From: Bacillus tuaregi
Lineage (GTDB): Bacteria > Bacillota > Bacilli > Bacillales > Cytobacillaceae
Reading direction: 5' to 3'
Length of the DNA: 39,365 nt
Assembly (NCBI RefSeq): GCF_900104575.1
Contig: NZ_LT629731.1
Coordinates: 4,063,346 to 4,102,710 of the forward strand
Every line of letters starts with the position of its first letter. Position 1 is the first letter of the stretch. Under the pieces are notes generated by a model. It was not told the DNA's origin, made no database searches, and worked only from the letters and a program-made list of their open reading frames with translations. Positions 1 through 7,023 of this stretch are shown here, in pieces. The translations under genes and the position numbers were made by a program.

Positions 1-2
1 GG

Positions 3-107
3 GGGTGCGAATATTTTCAGCCTTATGTTTCATTTAACCGTGATGCAACAGCTGACAATCCGTACTTCTTTCATCATGAAAGGAGTATTTTTTATGGGGA
101 AATTTAA
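3..107 (+). CDS. C-terminal end of an unidentified gene (partial)
   Basis: This frame is open from the window edge to a TAA at 105-107 and encodes about 34 residues, ending in an aromatic-rich stretch (NPYFFHHERSIFYGEI). The composition looks protein-like, but so little is visible that no family can be named. It would be the gene upstream of the cobalt transporter and might belong to the same operon. A second frame, starting at base 1, is also open to 162, so the assignment is uncertain. Confidence 0.3.
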   Translation, partial: GCEYFQPYVSFNRDATADNPYFFHHERSIFYGEI

Positions 108-162
108 TTGGTATAGCAAAAGAATTGGAATGGGCGGGATTCCTTCTTTGAAAAATAAATAG
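94..162 (+). CDS. Possible 22-codon leader or small ORF upstream of cbiM
   Basis: The ATG at 94 is preceded by AAAGGAG with 8 nt spacing, which is a textbook Bacillus start. The frame closes at a TAG at 160-162, only about 20 nt before cbiM. The predicted peptide (MGKFNWYSKRIGMGGIPSLK and two more residues) is basic and Gly-containing, with no recognised family. It overlaps the last codons of the preceding frame. It could be a true small protein, a coupling or leader peptide, or the C-terminal end of a longer frame that is open from base 1. Confidence 0.3.
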   Translation: MGKFNWYSKRIGMGGIPSLKNK

Positions 163-182
163 TTGAAGGAGAAGAAATTTGT

Positions 183-923
183 ATGTTTAATGCTTGGAAA
201 GTCCTCTATTTTTTCACTTTAGTCGTTATTGTTCCTAAGAAGGCCGCAGCAATGCATATCATGGAAGGGTTTTTGCCGATAGAGTGGGCCCTCTTTTGGT
301 GGGGCATGACGATTCCCTTTCTCATTATCGGTATTCGTTCGATTCGAAAAACCATTGAAGAAAACCCGGAAACAAAGATGATACTCGGGCTTTCAGGAGC
401 CTTCGCGTTTGTTTTGTCTGCCTTAAAAATCCCTTCTGTTACAGGGAGCTCCTCCCACCCAACAGGTGTGGGGTTAGGAACCGTCTTATATGGACCGTTT
501 GCCATGACTATTATCGGCACCATTGTACTACTATTTCAAGCACTATTACTGGCACATGGCGGTATTACAACATTAGGAGCAAATGCCTTTTCAATGGCTG
601 TTGTCGGACCTATCATTACCTATCTCGTGTATAAAGGAACGAGAAAAGTGGGCTGGTCACTCTCATTTTCTATTTTTCTAGCAGTTGCTTTAGGCAGTTT
701 ATGTACATATCTCATGACCTCCCTGCAGCTGGCACTAGCATTTCCTTCAGAGGTCGGTGGAATATTCGCCTCCTTCCTGAAATTCTCTGGAATTTTTGCT
801 ATAACACAAATACCACTGGCAATCAGCGAGGGACTGTTAACCGTTATTGTTATTAATTTCCTTAAGAAATATAGTGTAGAAGAACTAAGATCACTCCGTG
901 TGTTATCAAAGGAGGTCCATTAG
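183..923 (+). CDS. cbiM: Cobalt ECF transporter S component CbiM
   Basis: Substrate-binding membrane subunit of the CbiMNQO energy-coupling-factor transporter, which imports Co2+ for cobalamin synthesis. The first 23 residues look like a cleavable signal peptide. Directly after it comes the family hallmark MHIMEGFLP (residues 24-32), whose new N-terminal Met-His is known in this family to coordinate the metal together with an internal His. A candidate for that His is His92, in SHPTGVGLGT. Several hydrophobic segments follow, and 246 residues fits unprocessed members. A GAAGGAG lies about 12 nt upstream of the ATG. It is the first gene of cbiM-N-Q-O, with cbiN starting 1 nt after its stop. Related NikM subunits take nickel, but the linked CbiN favours cobalt. 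Confidence 0.93.
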   Translation: MFNAWKVLYFFTLVVIVPKKAAAMHIMEGFLPIEWALFWWGMTIPFLIIGIRSIRKTIEENPETKMILGLSGAFAFVLSALKIPSVTGSSSHPTGVGLGTVLYGPFAMTIIGTIVLLFQALLLAHGGITTLGANAFSMAVVGPIITYLVYKGTRKVGWSLSFSIFLAVALGSLCTYLMTSLQLALAFPSEVGGIFASFLKFSGIFAITQIPLAISEGLLTVIVINFLKKYSVEELRSLRVLSKEVH

Positions 924-924
924 A

Positions 925-1236
925 ATGAAAAAAAATATCATACTCTTTTTGGCTGTGATCCTGCTGGCCATTTTCCCTTTGTTTATTCATAAAGAATCGG
1001 AATTTGGCGGTGCTGATGGGCAAGCACAGGAAGCGATTAGTGAAATTAATGGGAGCTATACTCCTTGGTTTGAAAGTATTTGGGAGCCGCCTGGCGGTGA
1101 AACAGAAAGTCTGTTATTTGTCCTGCAAGGGGCCGCTGGTGCCGGCTTTATTGGCTATTTCATAGGGTTTATGAGGGGCAAAAATAAAACGAAAGAAATA
1201 AAAAAAGGCAAAAACAAATATGCTATTAATCGATAA
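925..1236 (+). CDS. cbiN: Cobalt ECF transporter accessory protein CbiN
   Basis: Small two-helix accessory protein that works with CbiM in cobalt loading. The ATG at 925 is preceded by AAAGGAGGTCC, so it is preferred over a start at 898 inside cbiM. The 103-residue product has an N-terminal membrane helix (about residues 4-20), an extracytoplasmic loop with the family pattern FGGADGQAQEAI and YTPWFESIWEPPGGETES, a second helix around residues 68-86, and a lysine-rich cytoplasmic tail. It lies between cbiM and cbiQ and overlaps cbiQ by 17 nt, which suggests translational coupling. Confidence 0.92.
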   Translation: MKKNIILFLAVILLAIFPLFIHKESEFGGADGQAQEAISEINGSYTPWFESIWEPPGGETESLLFVLQGAAGAGFIGYFIGFMRGKNKTKEIKKGKNKYAINR

Positions 1237-1993
1237 GTATGCTTATTTCAATCGATTGAAACATATCCACCCGGTAGAGAAAGTGACATTGGCGCTTTCT
1301 CTCCTCTTCTTTTCTTTAGCAGTTAAAAACAATCATGTTTCCATTGCCACCTTTTTTATAATGAGTGGTTTAATTATTTTTGGTGCAAGGATTTCAATTT
1401 CCTATTATGCAAAACTACTCTTATTACCTAGTTTCTTTCTCTGTTCAGGTATTGTAACAATTCTTATCTCCTTTGCTAGTATTGATACAGCAATCCATAA
1501 TGAACTATGGTCATTTTCAATAGGGGAATGGAAACTATTTATTAGCCAAGATAATAGCACAAAAGCAATCCAACTCTTATTCGTGACATTCAGTTCTATA
1601 AGCTGTTTATACTTCTTAATCTTGACTACATCTGTCCATGATCTCATGCAAGTATTACAAAAGCTTAAGCTTCCGAAGCTGCTTATTGAAATGATGGAGA
1701 TTACCTACCGTTTTATTTTTGTCTTTTTAGATACCGCTTTGCAAATTTATCAGGCACAGAATGCTCGACTTGGATATCGAACAGGAAAACGCTGGCTCTA
1801 TTCTATCAGTCTTTTGGCCTCTTCCCTGCTAATGGCTGTTTTCAAACGGTCAAAAGAGTTAACTAACGCACTAGAGTCCCGTGCCTATGCAGATGACTTT
1901 GCATATATAGACAATCGCTATCAGCTATCAGCTGTCAATTGGCTTATTATTCTTGCAGTCCTTGCGGCTCTGTTTTTCATTTCTATATTGTAA
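1220..1993 (+). CDS. cbiQ: Cobalt ECF transporter T component CbiQ
   Basis: Energy-coupling transmembrane (EcfT) subunit that links the ATPase to CbiM. The N-terminus carries the CbiQ pattern IDKYAYFNRLKHIHPVEK, followed by several hydrophobic helices. The coupling-helix signature near the C-terminus is ALESRAYADDF, the EcfT counterpart of the usual ARG motif. Length is 257 residues, as usual for the family. The start overlaps cbiN and has only a weak AAAAGGC upstream, so it probably depends on coupling from cbiN. The ATPase gene follows after 12 nt. Confidence 0.9.
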   Translation: MLLIDKYAYFNRLKHIHPVEKVTLALSLLFFSLAVKNNHVSIATFFIMSGLIIFGARISISYYAKLLLLPSFFLCSGIVTILISFASIDTAIHNELWSFSIGEWKLFISQDNSTKAIQLLFVTFSSISCLYFLILTTSVHDLMQVLQKLKLPKLLIEMMEITYRFIFVFLDTALQIYQAQNARLGYRTGKRWLYSISLLASSLLMAVFKRSKELTNALESRAYADDFAYIDNRYQLSAVNWLIILAVLAALFFISIL

Positions 1994-2005
1994 GGAGGAA
2001 GGTTT

Positions 2006-2863
2006 ATGGTTGAGCATTTTTTTGAAATCAAACAGCTTACATATCGATATGCAGATGGAACAACCGCTTTAAATAACTTGACCTTGTCCATTGAAAAAGG
2101 AAAAAGAATCGCCCTGCTTGGAAAAAACGGCGCCGGAAAATCTACACTTTTTCAGCATTTAAATGGATTGCTAAAGCCCTCTTCAGGGACTATATTTTTC
2201 AACGGTCAAAAGCTTACATATGACCGGAAATTTTTACTCCAACTGAGAAAGCAGGTGGGGATTGTGTTTCAAGATCCCGATTCCCAATTGTTTTCTGGTA
2301 ATGTTAAACAAGATATTTCATTTGGACCGATGAATTTAGGCTGGTCAAAGGAAAGGATTGAAAACCAAACAGAATGGGCGATGGAATTAACAGAAGTGAC
2401 AAATCTACAGGATCGCCCGATTCACTTTTTAAGCCTCGGTCAGAAAAAACGGGTGGCGATCGCTGGGGTTTTGGCCATGGATCCGAATATTATTCTATTA
2501 GATGAGCCGACCGCCGGACTCGATGCCTATTACACGAAAAAAATCAAGAACATTCTCGACGACATACATGCAGTTGATAAAACGATGCTTCTCTCCACGC
2601 ATGATGTTCAATTTGCTTACGAGTGGGCAGATGAGATTATTGTCATGAACAATGGGGAAATCCTCTATCATGGGGATCCCGTTACAATCTTTCACCGTGA
2701 AGACATTCTTAACAAGTCCCATATTGAAAAGCCCTGGGTATTCGAAATTGCCCAACAGCTAATAGCCCAGAAAATATTCAGTGGTAAACAAGAAACACCT
2801 AGAAACAAAGAATCATTGTTTCAAAAAATAATGGAAAGCCAAACATCAACCATAGAAAAATAA
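2006..2863 (+). CDS. cbiO: Cobalt ECF transporter ATP-binding protein CbiO
   Basis: ATPase of the cobalt ECF transporter. Walker A is GKNGAGKST (residues 39-47), the Q-loop is VFQDPDSQLF (around 88-96), the signature is LSLGQKKR (142-149), Walker B with its glutamate is IILLDEPTAGLD (162-173), and the switch His lies in LLSTHD. The VFQDPDSQLF and QKKRVAIAG patterns are typical of CbiO/EcfA proteins. The start has TAAGGAGG spaced about 8 nt from the ATG. It is the last gene of cbiMNQO. No strong terminator hairpin is visible in the 130 nt before the next gene, so some read-through into the SEDS gene is possible. Confidence 0.93.
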   Translation: MVEHFFEIKQLTYRYADGTTALNNLTLSIEKGKRIALLGKNGAGKSTLFQHLNGLLKPSSGTIFFNGQKLTYDRKFLLQLRKQVGIVFQDPDSQLFSGNVKQDISFGPMNLGWSKERIENQTEWAMELTEVTNLQDRPIHFLSLGQKKRVAIAGVLAMDPNIILLDEPTAGLDAYYTKKIKNILDDIHAVDKTMLLSTHDVQFAYEWADEIIVMNNGEILYHGDPVTIFHREDILNKSHIEKPWVFEIAQQLIAQKIFSGKQETPRNKESLFQKIMESQTSTIEK

Positions 2864-2923
2864 AGTCGCTCTGTCTATTCATAGTGCCAAAACTTTTTTG
2901 AACCCAAACCCCATCATTACGCG

Positions 2924-2929
2924 TATAAT
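2924..2929 (+). promoter_or_regulatory. Possible -10 box upstream of the SEDS gene
   Basis: A perfect TATAAT lies about 65 nt before the start codon. The nearest TTGAAC (2898-2903) is 20 nt upstream, too far for a normal sigma-A spacing, so the -35 is weak or absent. This suggests a separate promoter for the gene at 2994, but only weakly. Confidence 0.3.
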
Positions 2930-2993
2930 TATATTGTTGAAGTAAGAATTGTTTGCTACGATTAAGTAGTAACCACATAGGAAAATAGGTGTA

Positions 2994-4220
2994 ATGATGA
3001 AGCATAAGAATAGAGTGGCAGAAAGATTTGATTGGACCTTAACACTTTTATTATTGATGTTTTTCCTTGTCAGCTGTGTCGCGATTTATAGCGGACAGGC
3101 CTCAAACCAATATTCAGGATCAAATTTCCTGCTGCAGCAAGTCTTTTGGTATGGCGTTGGCGCAGTCATTGTCGCTGTTGTCATGTACTTTGACAGTGAT
3201 CAGCTGAATAGACTTTCATGGATTATATACGGAATAGGCATTCTACTGTTAGTCATTCTAGCCTTTGCACCTGTTACAGAGTTTACGCCTAAAATTAATG
3301 GAGCTCAAAGCTGGTTTATCACACCAGTCGGTTCCATACAGCCTTCTGAGTTTATGAAAGTATTTTTGATTATGGCATTAAGCCGAACCATTTGTAAGCA
3401 TCAGGAAAAATTTTTAAATAGAAGTATGAAAACCGATTATATCCTTCTATTGAAAATAGGATTTGTTACAGGGTTACCGATTTTGCTTGTGATGATGCAG
3501 CCTGATTTAGGAACAGCACTTGTTATGCTGGCAATTATGACAGGCATAATCTTTATTTCTGGTATTTCGTGGAAGATTATTTTATCACTATATGGATCAG
3601 GCGCAGCATTGGCCGGCATCATCCTTTACTTTGTTATTTGGGCTCCAGACATATTAGAAAAGTATCTCAAGGTAAAGCCCTATCAATTTGACCGTATCTA
3701 TGCATGGCTAGACCCAAATAATCATGCGGCTGGGTATCATCTTTCCAATTCTTTAAAGGCGATTGGCTCTGGTATGCTAACAGGAAAAGGCTTTGGTGAG
3801 AGAAAGGTATATATTCCTGAAAGTCATACAGACTTTATTTTTAGTGTTATTGGCGAAGAATATGGTTTTCTTGGCGGAAGTATTGTGATTGGATTATTTT
3901 TTCTATTAATCTATCATCTGACTAAAACAGCATTAGAAACGGTTGACCCCTATAACACGTATATTTGTGTAGGAATCATCAGTATGCTGGTCTTCCATGT
4001 ATTCCAAAATATCGGAATGACCATTCAAGTCTTACCGATTACAGGGATTCCGCTGCCTTTTATCAGTTACGGGGGAAGCTCACTGATGGGAAATATGTTT
4101 GCTATGGGACTTGTCTACAGCATACACTACCACCATCGAAATTATATGTTTTCCTCAGGGAAAAACTATACCGAATCAAATACGACAAAAACAATGGAAA
4201 GAAGCCATTCGACCAATTAA
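2994..4220 (+). CDS. rodA: RodA/FtsW-type SEDS peptidoglycan glycosyltransferase
   Basis: Polytopic membrane glycosyltransferase that polymerises lipid II with a partner class B PBP, for cell elongation or division. The 408 residues contain about ten hydrophobic segments. SEDS landmarks are GSIQPSEFMK, MMQPDLGTALV, the large extracytoplasmic loop with WLDPNNHAAGYH and SLKAIGSGMLTGKGFG, PESHTDFIFSVIGEEYGF, and the closing ITGIPLPFISYGGSS. The last two motifs and NIGMTIQVLPITG resemble RodA more than FtsW or SpoVE, although the exact paralogue cannot be settled here. AGGTG lies just upstream of two adjacent ATGs, and the first was chosen. It is a single gene closed by a strong terminator. Confidence 0.85.
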   Translation: MMKHKNRVAERFDWTLTLLLLMFFLVSCVAIYSGQASNQYSGSNFLLQQVFWYGVGAVIVAVVMYFDSDQLNRLSWIIYGIGILLLVILAFAPVTEFTPKINGAQSWFITPVGSIQPSEFMKVFLIMALSRTICKHQEKFLNRSMKTDYILLLKIGFVTGLPILLVMMQPDLGTALVMLAIMTGIIFISGISWKIILSLYGSGAALAGIILYFVIWAPDILEKYLKVKPYQFDRIYAWLDPNNHAAGYHLSNSLKAIGSGMLTGKGFGERKVYIPESHTDFIFSVIGEEYGFLGGSIVIGLFFLLIYHLTKTALETVDPYNTYICVGIISMLVFHVFQNIGMTIQVLPITGIPLPFISYGGSSLMGNMFAMGLVYSIHYHHRNYMFSSGKNYTESNTTKTMERSHSTN

Positions 4221-4240
4221 TCAAACGTTTGTTTAAACAA

Positions 4241-4287
4241 AAAAAGCACCAGGTCCTTTGGAAAATAAAGACTCTGGTGCTTTTTTT
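4241..4287 (+). terminator. Rho-independent terminator after the SEDS gene
   Basis: AAAAAGCACCAG (4241-4252) pairs with CTGGTGCTTTTT (4274-4285) across a 21-nt loop and is followed by more T. The A-rich left arm means it could also stop minus-strand transcripts from dps. Confidence 0.85.
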
Positions 4288-4389
4288 AGTTGGTTAGTGG
4301 TTAGTGGTTAGCTGGTTAGTTGGTTAGTTGGACAGTCGGTTAGGTTTTTGCTCTTCCTAACCAACTAATTACTAACCAACTGTCCAACT
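4288..4389. repeat. GGTTAGT-rich tandem and inverted repeat
   Basis: From 4288 to about 4350 the sequence is made of variants of a GGTTAGT(T) unit: GTTGGTTAG, TGGTTAG, TGGTTAGC and AGTTGGACAGT. From about 4356 to 4389 the complementary versions (CCTAACCAACT, ACTAACCAAC, TGTCCAACT) follow, so the block can fold back on itself around a loop at about 4347-4355. It lies between convergent genes, just past the terminator hairpin. No protein or RNA family is recognised. Confidence 0.8.
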
Positions 4390-4395
4390 GCCCTC

Positions 4396-4830
4396 TTATT
4401 CCCCTAAATAAGCAGTAAGCATCCAAACATGTGTATCAATGCTTTCAATTAAGCCGACAGCTAAATCATTTGTAATCGTGTCATTACCCTCTTCTGCAAT
4501 GGCAGCCAATTTTTCTAAACCAGCTTTAATTTCAGTATAATCCGTTACGACTGCTGCAACCATGTCAGCTGCTTTTGTTTCTCCTGCTGTTTCTGCAATC
4601 GTTGCCGTTTCAAGGAATTCCTTCATTGTTGCGATTGGCTCTCCGCCAATTGCTAATAAACGCTCAGCAATTTGGTCCACAACAAGAGCTGATTCATTAT
4701 ATAATTCTTCAAATTTTGCATGCAGAGTAAAGAACAAAGGTCCTTTAACATACCAATGGAAACGGTGAAGCTTTGTGTAAAGTACACTCCAGTTTGCAAT
4801 TTGTTGATTTAATTCAGCTTGAATTGTCAT
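4396..4830 (-). CDS. dps: Dps-family mini-ferritin (Dps/MrgA)
   Basis: DNA-protecting mini-ferritin that oxidises Fe2+ with H2O2 at subunit interfaces and stores the iron in a 12-mer. The 144 residues carry the Dps ferroxidase set with standard spacing: His25 (in RFHW), His37 (in TLHAKFEELY), Asp52 and Glu56. The offsets match the usual His/His/Asp/Glu pattern of Firmicute Dps. The start is preceded by AAGGAGG with 9 nt spacing. A promoter and an exact PerR box lie upstream, so it should be induced by peroxide. Whether it corresponds to Bacillus dps or mrgA cannot be told apart; the PerR box points to an mrgA-like role. Confidence 0.92.
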   Translation of the reverse strand: MTIQAELNQQIANWSVLYTKLHRFHWYVKGPLFFTLHAKFEELYNESALVVDQIAERLLAIGGEPIATMKEFLETATIAETAGETKAADMVAAVVTDYTEIKAGLEKLAAIAEEGNDTITNDLAVGLIESIDTHVWMLTAYLGE

Positions 4831-4877
4831 AATAAAATTCCTCCTTCGAATACGTTCTTTTGTTTTTCTATATTCTT

Positions 4878-4905
4878 ATTATAACAAGTTTATTATAAAA
4901 ATCAA
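4878..4905 (-). promoter_or_regulatory. Sigma-A-type promoter of dps
   Basis: On the minus strand, TTGATT (4900-4905) and TATAAT (4878-4883) are 16 nt apart, and the -10 is extended (TGTTATAAT). It lies 48 nt upstream of the dps start codon and directly downstream of the PerR box. Confidence 0.7.
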
Positions 4906-4912
4906 TACTAAA

Positions 4913-4927
4913 TTATAATAATTATAA
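4913..4927. promoter_or_regulatory. PerR box upstream of dps
   Basis: The sequence TTATAATAATTATAA is a perfect match to the PerR consensus TTATAATnATTATAA (7-1-7 palindrome). It lies 7 nt upstream of the -35 of the dps promoter, where bound PerR could block RNA polymerase. Fur and Zur boxes share the layout but differ in bases (Fur: TGATAATnATTATCA), so PerR is the best match. Confidence 0.85.
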
Positions 4928-4989
4928 TTTAAAACTTATTATTAATAAAAATATGGTAGTAGATGCCAAAATTAATGTTAAATCTAAAT

Positions 4990-5024
4990 AAAAAAAGAGT
5001 CAGTGAGATAAGTCACTAAACTCT
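4990..5024 (-). terminator. Terminator of the YibQ-type deacetylase gene
   Basis: Read on the minus strand, GAGT-TT-AGTGA pairs with TCACT-G-ACTC (arms at 5013-5023 and 4997-5006), and a run of T (4990-4996 on the complement) follows. It begins about 11 nt after the stop codon of the gene at 5035. Confidence 0.75.
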
Positions 5025-5034
5025 CCTTTATAAT

Positions 5035-5814
5035 TTAAGGCATTTTCTTATCAATTACTCTCAACTCCGGAATGAGTGTTGAAAGCGGAACAATATCAGC
5101 ATGTTCTTCATATTTTGGGATGTACGCTTTTAATACTCCCACAACCTGCTCTCCAGTAATACCAACGTGACCAATCGCAATCAGTTGATCCTCCTCATTC
5201 AATTGCTTCATTAACCTGGCAGCCTGCTTATTAATATATTGCTCTGTATATATATGGTCAAAAAACAAATCATTTTCTAAATATGGCACTGAGAGTTCAT
5301 CAGCTACTTTCGCAACCACACTTTTACTACTTGTCCTGCTATCAAGATAAAAAAGACCTTTTTCCTTGCATACCTCTAATACAATTCTCATAACCCGCTC
5401 ATCTTCTGTTGCCTTTGAGCCCATATGATGATTCATTCCAACCGCATGTGGTACTGCTTCAATCGCTTTTTCAACCTGTTCCCTAATCTCCTTATCACTC
5501 ATATCCGTTGTTATGGCTCCTGGTCCAAGCCAGCTCTTCTTTCCGCTTTTTGGCTCCATCGGTAAATGGACAATCACTTCATGACCCTTTTCATGTGCTA
5601 ATTTTGCATCTCGCTCTGTCGTTGATAAAAAAGGCATGATCGCAGCCGTTATAGGAATGGGGAGAGCAAGCATCTCATCAGTCCCCTTCATATTATTGCC
5701 AAAGTCATCAATTACAATTGCTAGCTCTTTTCGTAACTCGGCTTTTGTTTCTGCATGTATTTCTGTTGAAAATATCGAAAAAAGAAGCATAATCAGCATC
5801 AGCGTCATTCTCAT
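5035..5814 (-). CDS. Divergent polysaccharide deacetylase (YibQ/DUF610 family)
   Basis: A 259-residue exported protein with an N-terminal signal peptide (about residues 1-21, ending near IHA). The rest matches the divergent polysaccharide deacetylase family. It has the opening strand LAIVIDDFGNN with paired Asp, then ITAAIMPFLSTTERDAKLAHEKGHEVIVHLPMEP, AVGMNHHMGSKATED, FYLDSRTSSKSVV, and a closing ITAIGHVG-like segment (LIAIGHVGITGE). These correspond to the NodB-like barrel, with Asp/His residues placed to bind metal. The substrate is unknown, and a role outside the membrane in the envelope is likely. AAGGAG lies 7 nt before the ATG. It is a single gene with its own terminator. Confidence 0.85.
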   Translation of the reverse strand: MRMTLMLIMLLFSIFSTEIHAETKAELRKELAIVIDDFGNNMKGTDEMLALPIPITAAIMPFLSTTERDAKLAHEKGHEVIVHLPMEPKSGKKSWLGPGAITTDMSDKEIREQVEKAIEAVPHAVGMNHHMGSKATEDERVMRIVLEVCKEKGLFYLDSRTSSKSVVAKVADELSVPYLENDLFFDHIYTEQYINKQAARLMKQLNEEDQLIAIGHVGITGEQVVGVLKAYIPKYEEHADIVPLSTLIPELRVIDKKMP

Positions 5815-5870
5815 AAAAGCACTCCTTTTTTCTTATTAAGATGTCACAAAAGAAGCCTTTTTATGAGTCA

Positions 5871-5932
5871 GGTGTGAGGTACCACAAAAAGACAAATGGG
5901 TCACATTTGTCTTTTTGCGGTGCCTCACACCC
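5871..5932. repeat. 60-nt palindromic repeat, copy R1
   Basis: A nearly perfect long hairpin. GGTGTGAGGTACC at the left pairs with GGTGCCTCACACC at the right, and the inner arms AAAAAGACAAATG and CATTTGTCTTTTT flank a 5-nt loop. It follows potD on the minus strand and precedes the start of the deacetylase gene. Copies with the same inner arm occur at 38093-38151 and 38563-38623, so it is a dispersed element that may also act as a terminator. Confidence 0.85.
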
Positions 5933-5949
5933 AACTGCCTGATATTTTT

Positions 5950-7023
5950 CTATTTTTTATGCATTTTAAATTCTAAATAGAGCTCATTATAGTAAGAAAG
6001 CATTTTTTTGCCTAGATTCTCATATACTTCAAGCCTGTTCGTCAGTTCTTCGTCTGGATAAAAACGTTCGTCGGTAACGACCTCCTCATCTAGATACTTC
6101 AGAGCTTCTTGATTCGGGGTTGAGTAGCTAACATAATCCGTGTTTTTGGCTGCATTTTCTGGATCCAGCATAAAATTAATAAACTGATGTGCACCTTCTA
6201 CATTCTTAGCTGTTTTCGGGATGACCATATTATCAAACCAAAGATTAGAGCCTTCCTCTGGAACAACATAATCAAGCTTCTCATTTTCCCACATAATGTC
6301 AGCAGCATCACCGGACCATACGACTCCAATAGGCGCTTCTTCATTTGCCATTAGAATTTTAATTTCATCTCCGACGATGGCCTTAATATTAGGAGTTAAT
6401 GATTTCAGCTTGGCTTTTGCTTCACGCAGATGTGCTTTATTCTTATCATTTAAGGAATAGTGCAGACTATTTAAGCCTATCCCCATGACCTCTCTAGCAC
6501 CATCCACCATTAAGATATCGTTTTTTAGCTCTGGATTCCAAAGGTCGTTCCAACCCTTTAGTTCGATATCACCAAGCAACTCAGGATTATAAACGATTCC
6601 GACGGTTCCCCAAAAATAAGGAATTGAATATTGATTTCCAGGGTCAAATGGAAGATCCATGAAACGAGAATCAATATACTTCAGATTGGGCAGCTTAGAA
6701 TGATCAAGAGCTATCAATAAATCCTCTTCCTGCATTTTTTCAATCATATATTCAGAAGGCACTGCAACATCATAGGACGTTCCACCCTGCTGGATCTTTG
6801 TCAGCATCGCTTCATTTGAATCAAAGGTTTCATAGATGACCTTCATACCTGTTTCTTCTTCAAATTTCGTAACTAGCTCCTCATCAATATAGTCACCCCA
6901 GTTAAAAACGGTCAGTGTATTACCTGAGGAATATCCCTGTGAGGAATTCAATCTTGCCACAAAAAACATCAGCAGGAAGGCTGCCAGGATAACCGCAATA
7001 AATAAACGCACGAGCTTGTTCAT
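5950..7023 (-). CDS. potD: Spermidine/putrescine-binding protein PotD
   Basis: Extracytoplasmic solute-binding protein that delivers polyamine to the PotBC permease. The 357 residues start with a hydrophobic N-terminal anchor or signal (about 5-24, with no lipobox Cys). The PotD/PotF body follows: LTVFNWGDYIDEELVTKFEEETG, TFDSNEAMLTKIQQGGTSYDVAVPSEYMI, YWGTVGIVYNPE and WSGDAADIM. The acidic and aromatic residues in these motifs form the polyamine site in the family. It overlaps potC by 4 nt (ATGA) and is the last gene of the operon. Palindrome R1 sits just beyond its stop. Confidence 0.93.
   Translation of the reverse strand: MNKLVRLFIAVILAAFLLMFFVARLNSSQGYSSGNTLTVFNWGDYIDEELVTKFEEETGMKVIYETFDSNEAMLTKIQQGGTSYDVAVPSEYMIEKMQEEDLLIALDHSKLPNLKYIDSRFMDLPFDPGNQYSIPYFWGTVGIVYNPELLGDIELKGWNDLWNPELKNDILMVDGAREVMGIGLNSLHYSLNDKNKAHLREAKAKLKSLTPNIKAIVGDEIKILMANEEAPIGVVWSGDAADIMWENEKLDYVVPEEGSNLWFDNMVIPKTAKNVEGAHQFINFMLDPENAAKNTDYVSYSTPNQEALKYLDEEVVTDERFYPDEELTNRLEVYENLGKKMLSYYNELYLEFKMHKK

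Noticed and set aside
1-182. Cobalamin riboswitch upstream of cbiM
   Set aside because: None of the conserved B12-box features could be found in the visible 182 nt. One could exist further upstream, outside the window.
3965-4297. 110-codon ORF overlapping the end of the SEDS gene
   Set aside because: It lies in another frame of a clearly coding gene, runs into the terminator hairpin and has no ribosome binding site.
4288-4389. CRISPR array
   Set aside because: Units are 7-9 nt and contiguous, with no spacers and no cas genes.
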